Of a stretch of DNA of 64,000 nucleotides, positions 34,290 through 45,543 are shown piece by piece. Below the pieces are notes generated by a model. The model ran no database searches. It had not been told where the DNA came from and saw only the letters and a program-made list of their open reading frames with translations. Numbering within the stretch: the first letter of the stretch is position 1; every line of letters begins with the position of its first letter. This stretch comes from Rhizophagus irregularis (taxonomy: Eukaryota; Glomeromycota; Glomeromycetes; Glomerales; Glomeraceae), in NCBI RefSeq assembly GCF_026210795.1, contig NC_089447.1, positions 2,792,501 through 2,856,500 on the forward strand, written 5' to 3'. The position numbers and the translations under genes were made by a program.

Positions 34290-36450
34290 ATTCTTGCAAA
34301 GTTCGTGCAAAAAAATGATTCAATAAAAATATACTCAGGCCAAGTTTAATATTACTTTGAACATGAGTTGAAGATAGGAAATGAAAATAAGATAATATAT
34401 AAATTAGCTTTTATAAAGTGGTTTATACTGGCTTACTGGCTTCAAATCATCAAACAAAATTTCATTTTCAAGTTGATGATACCAAAGGCTGTAATGCAAA
34501 AATCTGAAAAAATATTTTTTTCAAAATCGATAGAAACTGCATAATTTCAGTACACAATATATTTGGTCAATTTATATCAAATAAATATAAAATCAGAAAA
34601 AAAAATCCAGTAATTTATATGGCTGTTCTTCCTATAAAAAGAAAATTTAATTGTTCGAAGCGTAAAAGAGGATATTAACAGTTAAATACATTGTAATGCA
34701 AGGTATGTCTGTTCACACATATAATTAACCAATAAGATTCTATTTTATTCTTTAATAGACTTATAATCACTTCCATAAACTTTTTAATACTTTGATGAAT
34801 TGTATTATCATTCATTATTTTCTTGGTAATAATTATTTTTTGAACAATAAATCTTTTTTAATATATATATGAAAAAGTGCCAGTCTGAAGTTAAATAAAA
34901 AAAGATATAAATTAATATATATAAATGATTAATAAAAAATTACATAAAAACTAAAAAGTTTTACCTGTAATTACAATTCTATAGAAATTGGTGTTCTATA
35001 TAAATTCATCAGTAAATATTTAATGTGTAGTTTATATATAAAAAAATTACAATAAATGCACAAAATCTTACTAGAATTACTAGTTTAATTTTAACATATT
35101 ATTATTTTATTTAATAATGTAATTTTATTATTCAGTATTTTGAATATTTTTATGTAAATATTTTGCACATTTTTAAACAATAAATTGTATAAATCTAGCT
35201 GAATTAATTACACATTTAAATATACTAATATATTTACTTATACTATATATTAATTATGTAATTATTTATAAATACATTACAGTTCTTTCTTTATTTATTT
35301 TGTAAAGAAATACTGTAGTTTATAAATAATTATTATTAATTATTATTAATTAATATGTAAAAATTTTCTATAAGGAACTTAAAATTAAGTATTTGTCTTT
35401 AATTTTTTCATAATTCTAATAATATATTCAGATTTACAACTTATTTTATTGTAAATAAAATAACAAATTGCCATTGTGAAGTTTTTATTATTTAAAGTAA
35501 ATTCAAAAAGCCAAACATATATAATAATTTCATTTTGATAAGTAGTATAATTGGTATTTTATAGATTATTTTACTATTAAGAGTAACATTAAGTTTTTGA
35601 ATATTAAGAAAGAATACTTTAAAAAATCTATTTTTAATAGAAGCAATAGTACTTACATAAGAATATCAAATAACTTCCTTTAAATAGATTTTTAAATGAT
35701 AAAATACAAATATTAAATAATATATATTCATTTTAAATATAAATCAACATAATTCTATTAAACAAGTATATAAGTATTTTAAATTTTTTCAATTCAAAAA
35801 TATTAAATAAAAAAATTAAAGTTTTGTAAATATTTTCACATTTTAGATGAATTTAAAGAAACATATATATTAAAACACATTAGCATTATTCTTATACTTC
35901 ATTAAAGCTTAACAAATAAAACAAATTTATTCTTGTTACAATACTTTTACAAACTTACCAAAATCTCAATTATAGTCATGCACTTGATACGAAAGGAAAA
36001 AGAAAAAACTTATTACCTTGCTACATTAGATTAGCAAATAGATATTAAAAATCTATCAATTGGATATCATATAGGACATTCGCCAAAACCAAATGTTTGT
36101 AACACATGTAATGCTAAATTAAATAATGATAGTGATATTATCTGTGGGCATAGTCAGATATGTTATAATATTATAAATGAGATGTATTTGATAATGTAAA
36201 ATTATTTTTAAATAGATTACAAAATGGAACAACTACAATATCATTTAAACTTTGCTTGATGGTAAAAAAAATACTATCATTTATAATACAAATTTATCAG
36301 TTTCTTTTTCATTATTCATAAATATAAAAACACTGGATCAGGGCATAGAAAACAAGCTAGCTGAGAACAGATGTGTTTACTTAGTAAAAAAATTATGTCA
36401 TAGCTATGTATTTTTGATATATGATATGGGTCAGAAATCAGAATTTTATC
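34290..36450. other. AT-rich spacer with one decayed coding fragment
   Basis: Mostly simple AT-rich DNA. At about 36040-36200 the plus strand reads LSIGYHIGHSPKPNVCNTCN followed by KLNNDSDIICGHSQICYN, a Cys/His pattern like a RING or zinc ribbon remnant. It is soon broken by stops, so at most a pseudogene fragment. Confidence 0.35.
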
Positions 36451-36531
36451 ACCGTCGCTTGTTGATTAAGACCGTCTCTTGTTGATTAAGACCCTCTCTT
36501 GTTGATTAAGACCGTCGCTTGTTTGATCTGT
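36451..36531. repeat. Four tandem 20-bp repeats upstream of the deaminase-like gene
   Basis: ACCGTCGCTTGTTGATTAAG occurs four times in a row with one or two substitutions per copy. It ends about 10 bp before a TATA word. Confidence 0.8.
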
Positions 36532-36541
36532 AGAATACTTC

Positions 36542-36549
36542 TATAAATA
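36542..36549 (+). promoter_or_regulatory. Candidate TATA box of the deaminase-like gene
   Basis: TATAAATA lies 28 bp before a transposon inserted in the presumed leader. Removing that transposon would place it about 60 bp before the ATG at 37329. Confidence 0.45.
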
Positions 36550-36576
36550 GCTGTATTGAAGTATGGCAAGCCTACC

Positions 36577-37293
36577 TAGGGATGGTTAGGTCGGTCCTGG
36601 TCCGGTCCTGGTCCTGGGACCTATAAGTCCTATTGAACGGACCTGCGGACCAGGTCCTGTTAGGACCAGTCCTGGACCTGGTCCCAGGACCTGGTCCTGA
36701 CTAAGTTATTTATAGATTTTATGAATTTTAGTAATAATTAAATATAAAAAAAGTGAGTTGCGATATCGGGATTCACTTTTTTATATTGATTTTATATAAA
36801 AAAAGTGAGTTGCGGTATCGGGATTCACTTTTTTATATTGATTTTATATAAAAAAAGTGAGTTGCGGTGTCGCGATTCACTTTTTTATATTGATTTTATA
36901 CAAAAAAAGTGAGTTGCGGTATCGCGATTCACTTTTTTATATTGATTTTATATAAAAAAAGTGAGTTGCGGTATCGCGATTCACTTTTTTATATTGATTT
37001 TAATATAAAAATGTGAATCGCAATATTGTAACTCATTTTTTATATGATTTTAATAATATAAAAATTGTATTGCAATATTGCAGTGCACTTTTTTATAATT
37101 TATAATTACTTAAAATCAAATTTACAGCAAATTATACATATATAATTTAAACATATAGATCTCTTATAACCTTATTGGCTAGGACTTTTTAGGACCTGGT
37201 CCGCTTCTGGTCCAAAATTTGGACCTAAAGATCTGCAGACCAGGTCCTAGGACCAGGTCTTTAAGTCCAGGACCTAGGACTTTACCATCCCTA
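36577..37293. mobile_element. TAGGGATGG-ended element carrying 52-bp hairpin repeats
   Basis: The left end TAGGGATGGTTAGG and the inverted right end TAGGGATGGTAAAG enclose GGTCCTGG/CCAGGACC blocks on each side. The word GCCTACC precedes the left end (36570-36576) and recurs three bases beyond the right end (37297-37303), so the duplication is imperfect. Inside, AAAAAGTGAGTTGCGGTATC ... GATTCACTTTTT repeats about six times with a 52-bp period, each copy a perfect-stem hairpin. Confidence 0.7.
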
Positions 37294-37328
37294 ACTGCCT
37301 ACCGTACAGTTACAGTCAAGCAGCTAAA

Positions 37329-38678
37329 ATGTCTCCAGAGAAATTGAATGAGCTAAATGAGCGTAAGAAAAAGCATGAGAAAAAGTGTGAGGAAGAAAAA
37401 GATCGTGAGAAGGAGTTGTATAGTAAAGAATGTATTGCCCATTGTATCAACTTTGTTGTCGGTGAAGCAAGAGATGAAGTCGCTGACTTGAAAATTCATG
37501 ATAGATTTTCCTGTTATTTAGCAACAATACTTGCAAGGGACAAAGAAGTAATTGCAGTGTGGTTGAACATTTTAAAAGATAACAGTGAAATTTACCTTTC
37601 TAAGAACTTTGATTGGCTCAACAAAGATGTGAAGTATATTGATGATATTACGAATTATCTGAAAGTTATATCGAAAAATGCTCCCATGAAATCAGCAGAT
37701 ACTGAAAAGGCTTTTATCTGGGCTGTGATGACATACTGCAATACTAAATTTGAGTTTAGATGGGATAAACTTAAGAATGATATTAAAAATGGCGATAATG
37801 AACACGTTAAATCTTTAAAAGATTATATTTCAGCAAATCTCGGTGATTCAGCAATTCCTTTCTACATATCCCGAGTTTGTTACGAGCATTATAAGCAAAT
37901 TAAAGCTAAAGTTAATTCTAACATCTCCCCAAAATTTTTAGGCCATATTAAGAAAGTGGGATCTTATTATGGGTCTATTAAAGGTATCATAGCTTGTGCA
38001 ATGAATATACAATATAAACCACTATTCTCTAACATTAAAGTGAATAAAGGAAGGCCTGTTATCATAGATGAACAGCCCATATATTCATGGAAAAATATTA
38101 TCAAAAGGTTTATTGGTAAAGACGAAGACAAATATAATTGTTTCATGGCTAAGTGTTCAAAAAAGCCTAAAGTAATGGAAAGAATCTGTAAAGTATATAC
38201 TGACAATGCCACAAAACAACTACAACTTAACAACGATAACGTTGAAAAATGTATATACTTACATGCAGAAATGCACATTTTGGCCTCCTTAATTATCGAT
38301 AATGACATTAAAAAGAGGGTGTTTATAGCAGTGTCAAAGAGATGCTGTTACTTGTGCAAACTTTATATTAATTTTGCAATAAAACAAGGATATAACATCG
38401 TCATCTCCGGGAAACATGAGAAATTATATGATAGATGGATACTTCCGCATGTAAAGAATAGCGACTTCAAGGATAAATCCCTGATGTATATACTAGAAAA
38501 TCTTGATCAAATCATAGAGAAAAAAATAGAACGCTATACCAGGAGTTTATTGGCGGATTCTGACAGTGGCGGAAAAAGTCCTAATTCATATGATTATGGT
38601 AATAATATAGATATAAAATTTATGGGATATAAGGAAGATTTAGATAATGGATGTAACAAATTGGATTTAAAATTTTAA
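37329..38678 (+). CDS. OTT_1508-like nucleic-acid deaminase family protein
   Basis: A single uninterrupted frame of 449 codons with less AT-biased codons than its surroundings. Residues 1-35 are a highly charged Lys/Glu helix, possibly a coiled coil. About 200 helical residues follow. The C-terminal third carries the zinc-dependent deaminase signature: H312-A-E314 in YLHAEMHILASLI, then a strand (KRVFIAVSKRCCYLC) with C340-x-x-C343. This HxE plus CxxC arrangement with the SKxxCxxC context matches the fungal OTT_1508-like deaminase family, related by fold to cytidine deaminases and to polymorphic-toxin deaminases. The substrate is unknown. No signal peptide or membrane segment. The zinc ligands and proton-shuttle Glu are all present, so it may be active. 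A transposon lies in its presumed 5' leader. Confidence 0.75.
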   Translation: MSPEKLNELNERKKKHEKKCEEEKDREKELYSKECIAHCINFVVGEARDEVADLKIHDRFSCYLATILARDKEVIAVWLNILKDNSEIYLSKNFDWLNKDVKYIDDITNYLKVISKNAPMKSADTEKAFIWAVMTYCNTKFEFRWDKLKNDIKNGDNEHVKSLKDYISANLGDSAIPFYISRVCYEHYKQIKAKVNSNISPKFLGHIKKVGSYYGSIKGIIACAMNIQYKPLFSNIKVNKGRPVIIDEQPIYSWKNIIKRFIGKDEDKYNCFMAKCSKKPKVMERICKVYTDNATKQLQLNNDNVEKCIYLHAEMHILASLIIDNDIKKRVFIAVSKRCCYLCKLYINFAIKQGYNIVISGKHEKLYDRWILPHVKNSDFKDKSLMYILENLDQIIEKKIERYTRSLLADSDSGGKSPNSYDYGNNIDIKFMGYKEDLDNGCNKLDLKF

Positions 38679-39299
38679 AATTTAGAAAATAAACAATGTA
38701 TGTAATTTTCATTTTGTGAGCTTATACTTTTTTTTATATAAAATATTATAATTAGGGAATATTAGATTTGTAGAGAAAAAAAGTGTAATTGCAGAAATGA
38801 GCATCAATAAAGCATAAAAGTTCAAAGCGAAATTATTTTTCTTGTAAATGAATGTAAAAAGTTAACTTAAAAGGATAATGAGTTTCCATACTATCTAATG
38901 CTACTTTTCGGCTATCTATTACTACGCTTTTATTTCTATTCATATGATATATAAAATTATATTAACGCAAGAGATGAAGTGATTTTGGATATACTCGTGG
39001 ACAAAATATCTTGACCATTTCGGCCGATTAGTTTTTGTTTACAAGCACTCAATTGATCTATTTCATTTGAGGATTTTGATCGTTGATATATTTGGGATTG
39101 CAAAGGCAAATTTTCCATCTTATTTCTGTTCAAACAGATAAAAGAGTTTTATTAATCAAAGGTTTATATAGTTTGCAAATGGTCTATAGATCAATCTTTA
39201 ATATTAATATGACCACATCACATAAATCTGATCAATGAGCACTTCCTAGCTTACAATAGTTCTGTCTGGTCTAATTTAAAAAAATAATTTACCTTTTTT
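38679..39299. other. intergenic region downstream of the deaminase-like gene
   Basis: No gene or repeat recognised. Confidence 0.35.
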
Positions 39300-40085
39300 T
39301 CTTTAAGGACCGACTTGGACTTTGGAATGACTTGGACGGCTTGGATTTTGAAAGGTAAGTGTAAATTTCTTTTTTCTTTTGTTTTGGAAACGTCATTAAC
39401 GTTCCTTTTGCTTCTTTTCTTTAGGAAACACCTTTCCTGAACCTAGATTTCAGCTTGGACTATAAAGGTAAGTTGGGGAGGGTATTTTAATGTTTTTTTG
39501 TCTTTGGGAACATCATTAACGTTCCTTTTGTTTCTTTTTTTTAGGAAACACCCTTTCTGGACCTGGATCTTGGCTTGGGCTATAAAGATAAGTTGGAAAG
39601 GGTATTTTAGTTGTCTTTGAGAACGTTATTAATGTTCCTTTTTCTTCTTTTCTTTTAAGAAGCGTCCTCTTGGACTTGTTTTTCAGTTTTGGATTATAAA
39701 AGGTAAGTTAGAGTGGGGTTATTTCAGTTTCATTGGAACATTACTAACGTTCCTTTTCTTTTTTTCTTTAGGGAATGCCAACCTGAACCTAGATTTTGGC
39801 TTAGGCTATATATAAAAATTAGTTGAACTTTTGTTGTTTTGTCATTGAGAACGTCATTAACGTTCTTTCCTCTTTCTTACTTTAGGGGATGCCTGGATTT
39901 TGGCTTGAGTAAGTTAGGAGGCAGGGATTTTCATTTTTTTTGCCATTGGGAACATTATTAATGTTCCTTTTTCTTTTTTTCTTAGGGATGTTTTCCCAGA
40001 CCTGGATTTTGGCTTGTATTTGAGTTGTAAGATGGGAAGGAGTATTTTTTTTATTTTTTTTTATTTTTTTTATTTTTATTTGGGA
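39300..40085 (+). repeat. Tandem array of about seven exon-like modules with splice-like borders
   Basis: A unit of about 115-120 bp repeats. Each unit has a T-rich tract ending in TTTCTTTAG, a block of about 43-47 nt (for example 39308-39354 and 39425-39467) containing CCTGGATTTTGGCTTGGACT-like sequence, and then AAAGGTAAGTT. Between blocks lies the near-palindrome GGAACGTCATTAACGTTCC. Joining blocks 1 and 2 gives no long frame, so a coding role is doubtful. Confidence 0.6.
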
Positions 40086-40216
40086 ACTCTTGCCTTTTTT
40101 TTAAAAAAAAAATTCTAAAATAACTGAGAATCTAACAGGTTGCCAGCTTACCAGCTTGCTGGTGAATTAAACACGAGACATGTTACATATATAATGATAT
40201 ATAACGTGTGTAAATG

Positions 40217-40816
40217 AACAGGATGGACATCCTTGCCGATCATTTGCCGATCATATAGTAATTTGGTGATATCAGACTTTAAGGCTTTGGGCGAAGCCAC
40301 AGAAGTTCGGGTGAAACTAGAAACTTTTATGGGTTATAGATTAATAGCTTTAGAATTAATGGCCAAAGTAATACAGTAAAATTTTAGGTAACACAAAAGT
40401 TATGACCGAAATTATACTGGCAATCATATTGTTATAATTTATATAATAAATAGAAGTTTTTAAAATATTATTTCTCAATCAATTTTGTGTAAATATTTAT
40501 GAACTTACAATCAAAATATTTGTCTTGATTTGACGAATTCAACAAGCCATAAAATATTAAATTCTGATCACTGGCTGCTGCAGTATCATCAAATTACTTT
40601 TAATTTTTCTAATTATATGATGTAATTTTGGCTAATTTTGACTATTTTGACCCTCAAGATGATCAATTCAAATTATTTTAGTTTTATGTATAACAGAAAT
40701 TTGCAAAAAAACCCATAATAGTGATTTTATTATATGATAATATCGAATAGATAATTAATAAATGATTGGCAAAATGATCTGCAAAAATGTGATAATACGA
40801 GGATGTCTGCCCTGTT
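40217..40816. mobile_element. 600-bp non-autonomous element with 9-bp duplication (Mutator-type)
   Basis: The ends AACAGGATGGACATCC and AACAGGGCAGACATCC (inverted) are flanked by GTGTAAATG (40208-40216 and 40817-40825). A 9-bp duplication suggests MULE mobilisation. No coding sequence. Confidence 0.75.
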
Positions 40817-41289
40817 GTGTAAATGTGTAATTATAAAATACAGTAGTACAATACCTTCATTACTTACCCATATGGGCCAATTTGGCTCAATTCACTAATT
40901 AAATTTTAGTGATAATTATGAATTTTGATCGTCATGCTGCTCATAATAGTGATGATATCGTATAATGCACATGATGTTTTCGTATTTAAACCAATAATCG
41001 AAGGCTTAGCATTCGTTTGAAACTTGAAATCGCAAGTACGAAACAAGTTGCAAATTGGTTTTGAATTAGTTTTTTTAGAAAGGAACTGGTTTTTTTTAGA
41101 ATTGGTAAGTGTTATTTTAAAAGAACAAAATATTGATAATTAGCAAAGCTTTTTGGTTTTAAAATACAAAAAAATAGCAGAAATAATTCAATTATATTAG
41201 AACAAAGTGAAAGTAATATACTTTCTTGTATATTTTTTTTTAACATTATAGAAAAATTCTAATAAAATTTTTTCATTAATAGATACTTT

Positions 41290-43772
41290 CTCTAGTCACA
41301 TTTTTGTACATGACTATCCAAACAGTTTAAAAATAGAAGCACATTATCAGTCAAATGGAAAATTATATAATTCGTATTATAATATTATTTTGTTAGGAAC
41401 ATATCCTCCATCACCAAAATTTACTCAAAAATCCAGAAATAATGCGCCCCAATATTCAATTCCTAATGACTATATAGTTGAAATAGAAGTTTCTGGATGG
41501 ACTCTTAGGATGTGCAGAATGGAGTGTTAATAATACAAAATCTTCCACAGCAGTTGCTAATACATTTTTACAGGTATGTACTAATTGATATTTATATTAA
41601 CAAATGTAATAATTTATAAACACTACAATTGATTTTAATTTTATTTTAATTAGAAAATTGGCCAGAAACACTCAACTAAACTTTCTGAACCGCGATTATT
41701 TGGATTGGATATTGAGCCATTATATAATTTTCGTTTACAAATTGGATCTCTCCCTATTACTACTACTGCAACAAAAGTTAATGAACGAAAAAAACCACTT
41801 GAAGATATTACTTTACAATCACAGCAAAATAAACAAATCAATAGTTTTGAATGATGTTCAGAAAGCAGTTGATGAACTAATTATCAAACATAAATTAACA
41901 AATTCATTTGGACAACTAATTATGTATATGCATTATATAGAATTTGATTACAAAGAAAATCAAACTTATATTAAATTTGAAAATTCAAATTCACACTATC
42001 TGAAAGCAAATTGCTGATTACTTATACGTGTATGTGATGAAGCATTTTTGGGGCATAATGGATATCGACATTTGGCAGCAGTTGTGCCAATTCTTTTTCG
42101 TGAATATTTAGTTGCTAATCATTGAAATAAGATTAATGAACTTATAAATATTCAAATTCACATAGGGAATTTTAATATAGATAAGGAAATTAATAACCAA
42201 TCTAGTATTGATGATGATGTTAATGAATATACTGGTGATATTTTAGTAGATGATCATGAAGTAGGAAATGGAGCTTTTCGTTCTCTTTTAACTTTACTTA
42301 AAGCATTAATACCTATTTGAAAAGCAGGAGAAAATCCTGTAATAATTCCAGAAAATATTCTTTATATTAAACTTGATGGTGATAGTCGTAATGTTGGAAG
42401 AAAGCAAAATCATGTAATGATAACATTTTGCTTATTAAATGAAGGAAAAGAAGTTTTAAAACCTGATCATCAATATTGGTAATTATTATATCTTTTGTTA
42501 ATGTTTGATAAATAATAATTATTTTAAATTATTTTAATTATTTTACATATAATTATTAGCATTTGCCTTTATGTAGGACGTGAAAAATATGAAGATTTAG
42601 CAAAAGTTGGACAATTATTTCAAAATCAATTATTTGATTTAAAAAATAATGGAATTATTAATCAAAATGGTATTCATTGGCCAACTGAATTATTTTTCTG
42701 TGGAGATTGGAAATTCATGTACATAATTATGGGTCAAAGTGCACCTAATTCCAAATATTTTTATTTATACTGTGATTGTGAAGTAACATCACGATGGGAT
42801 ATGAATAGAACATGGAATAATACAGTAAACACAAAATGTATGTTTATTTAAGATTGTTATACTATTGTTATATTAATTTTATTAATTTTTATATAATATT
42901 AATTATTAGGTGAAAGAAAATCTCTATTATTTCCAGCAATTAACCAGGAGAATTATATACCAGATGAATTACATTTGCTTTTACGTATATCAGATGTCTT
43001 AATGGAGTGTTTATTTGCTGATTTAATTAAAAATAAAGATTTTTCAAAACAAATCAAATCAGCAATTGAATTGGCATTTAAAAACATTAAAGTTCATTTT
43101 GAATTTTTTCAATCCAAATCAACTGGAAAACAATGGAATTGGATTTCTCTAATGGGGCCAGATAAAAAGATAATGCTAGAAAAATTTCCAGTATCACAGT
43201 TTATTCCAGGTACTTGTGAAGAGGATATAGAAAAATTGTGGCAAGAATTTTATCATTTATATATGATTTTACATAAAGCACATCTTTCAGATCAAGAGAT
43301 TGATCAATTTGAAATTGATGCTTAAAATTGGATTCGCATATTTTGCTGTCCAACTCAAGGTTGTATAAATAGTTCTATTCAAATTCCTGATTTATACAGA
43401 AAAGAAGATGTCACGCCTTATATGCATGTTTTTGCAAAACATGTACCTCAATTCTTGCATCAATTAAAAGAAAAAGGTCTCTCTTTGCAAATTCTTTCTA
43501 CTTCAAGTATAGAAAAAAAAATTACAATCAGGTATAAAAAAATTATATTGTTTTTTTTTTTATTTGAAAATTTTAAAAATTTGTTTTTATTTTATTGCTA
43601 CTTAATTTAGGTTTATTTATTTTTTGGAGGTACTACTATAGGTAGAGGAACTGATAGAAAATCAGTTGTATATAATATAATGTCTTTTGAGAACTGCCAA
43701 TTATTTTATTTAATTAACAATACTTCTAAAAAAATTGTTACTAGAAACATTGATGTCAATAAAGAAAATTAA
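41290..43772 (+). pseudogene. DDE-like transposase of mobile unit B, decayed
   Basis: Several exon-like pieces read in order: IFVHDYPNSLKIEAHYQSNG; SSTAVANTFLQ; KIGQKHSTKLSEPRLFGLDI; NSFGQLIMYMHYIEFD; LGHNGYRHLAAVVP; LYIKLDGDSRNVGRKQNHVM; ELFFCGDWKFMYIIMGQSAP; YIPDELHLLLRISDVLME; ISLMGPDKKIMLEKFPVSQF; EDVTPYMHVFAKHVPQFL; and YLFFGGTTIGRGTDRK after an intron ending at 43609. The segments align with unit A, including DGxxNVGRK and PDELH. At least four in-frame stops (42015, near 42123, near 42318, 43323) make it non-functional. Introns are suggested at about 42480-42560, 42840-42910 and 43530-43609. Confidence 0.65.
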
Positions 43773-44333
43773 ATTTATTAAAAATTAAAAAATTCTTAAG
43801 GATTCATTTGTTTTAGGTTTATTTCTAAAAATAAATGTAAAAAATTGTAAATTATAAACAACTTTAACGTTAAATAAATTTATTAAAATAATATACTCAT
43901 TAACAAATTCTTCAGAATTAGTAATAAATGTACAAGTTGCAGTTCCATACTAAAATTTTGCGTGTTTTCATTTAATTCTAATAGTAAGGCAAAAGAAAGG
44001 AGGTATGGTGAGGTATAACTTTGTTATTGCAGCATTTATTTATTTATGTGTTAAAAGTTTATTTTTAAAAGAAAAATTTTAATGGCAAAGTGGATATTCA
44101 TTACATTCATGAACAAAAATGTTCACATTCAGCATTATTACGAAATTCTATTAAACATGTTAATTAATAATATTCCTAATGAAATAACATGTAAAAACAT
44201 TAATATTTATAATGGTGAAAATACAATCTAAATTATATTTTATGTACAAAACTTCTAATTTATAAATTATTTATTTCTAGAATTCTGGTTGAAATCCAAA
44301 AAAAAAAATTCTATTATAATATCTATAAATTAT

Positions 44334-45088
44334 TTATTGATATCTTTGATTTAATTCTTGAAGGGAGGAGCGTGGTAAAATAAATCTATATTGCGATTGA
44401 TTATTTGTTTTAGTAATAGTAGGTATTGCAGAGTGAGCAGAAGTGTGATTTTCATTTGTTACTTCATTTCTAAAAAAGAAAAAAAATCAAAATATTAATT
44501 CTTCAAAATTATAAAAGATTTGTATGCAGAATTCTGAACTTTACCCATTAATAAACTCTCCTAAATCCGTTGTAAATGTGCAGATAACTGTCTCACACTG
44601 AAAGATTCGGTTATTTTCAACTAATTCATTCAACTGAAAGAAACTTCATAAATTTCTTCACTATTTACAAATAGTATATATCCTGTTATTTTTGTTTTAG
44701 GATCTTGTTGGCAATTCCAGTATTCATAGTTTAAAATTTGCTTTAATCTACCTTCTCCTGCTTCACCTTTAAATGTACAGTGATATTTTCGTAGTGCCGA
44801 ATTATACCTAAAAGAAGATTCATTTTGAAATAAATGAACAAATACATTCTTAGGAAAGACACTTATTGAGAGTTGTTTGGATCCTACAAAATGTCTATTG
44901 AAACCAAGACGTTTTTTAATTAAGACTATAAACGCATCTTGGTAAAATACAAGCTACTCAAAAGTAGGCTGGTAGAGTAAATAGAGATGAGATATAGTTT
45001 TATTATTTTTATGCTTAGTTCTTTCATGAATTAAAAGTTGTTTTCGTGAAGAAAAGGTTTTTTAGCAAAGGTAACATTTAAAGGACAT
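44334..45088 (-). pseudogene. C2H2 zinc-finger protein of mobile unit B, decayed
   Basis: It starts MSFKCYLC*KTFSSRKQ followed by LIHERTKH, a C2H2 finger with one stop inside. The domain shared with unit A follows (VLIKKRLGFNRHFVGSKQLS, YHCTFKGEAGEGRLKQIL, YEYWNCQQD), then FQCETVICTFTTDLGEFING. An intron with a GTAAAG donor leads to a last exon ending LPRSSLQELNQRYQ and stop at 44334. It runs toward the DDE-like gene on the opposite strand, with about 560 bp between ends. Confidence 0.6.
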
Positions 45089-45259
45089 GTTGGATACAGT
45101 AATGTATGATTGTGCTGCAGTGTGAATTTAGTTATTTAGTTGTGATTAGGTAAACAATAATTATATGACAATGTGATATGTATAATAGTTAAACTGGTAA
45201 TGATCGACCATCGATCATTTTGTAGGTGATATAACTGATGTGAGCCAAATCAGCCCATA

Positions 45260-45543
45260 TACTTTACTGTTTTATTTAAATAATAACTTTTTATTTGAAT
45301 GCCTATCTAATTTGTTTTATTTGCTTAGATTGTCAAAAATATTTCTTCAGAATATTATAAGAAAATTAATCAATATAATACATGGAAAATTGAAGTAATT
45401 ACTGCCCTAAATAAATTTTTAATGCCTATATTTTTATGAAATTTCAATAAATGAAGATAAAATAAATATGTTTACTTTATATTTTTAGTTTTATTTTATA
45501 TTATATGTATGATAATTTTTTTAATTTGAGAGGTGTTCATATA
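45260..45543. other. AT-rich spacer
   Basis: Nothing recognised. Confidence 0.3.

Larger units (their letters stand above)
40869..45259. mobile_element. Mobile unit B: DDE-like gene plus convergent zinc-finger gene
   Basis: CATATGGGCCAATTTGGCTC at the left edge matches the inverted right edge TATATGGGCTGATTTGGCTC. Between them lie the decayed DDE-like gene (+) and zinc-finger gene (-). The flanking words TACTTACC and TACTTTAC could be a worn 8-bp duplication. The same two genes in the same convergent order form unit A at 23.3-26.3 kb. Confidence 0.6.

Noticed and set aside
37967-38308. 113-codon frame antisense to the deaminase-like gene
   Set aside because: Shadow of the real gene; no independent support.
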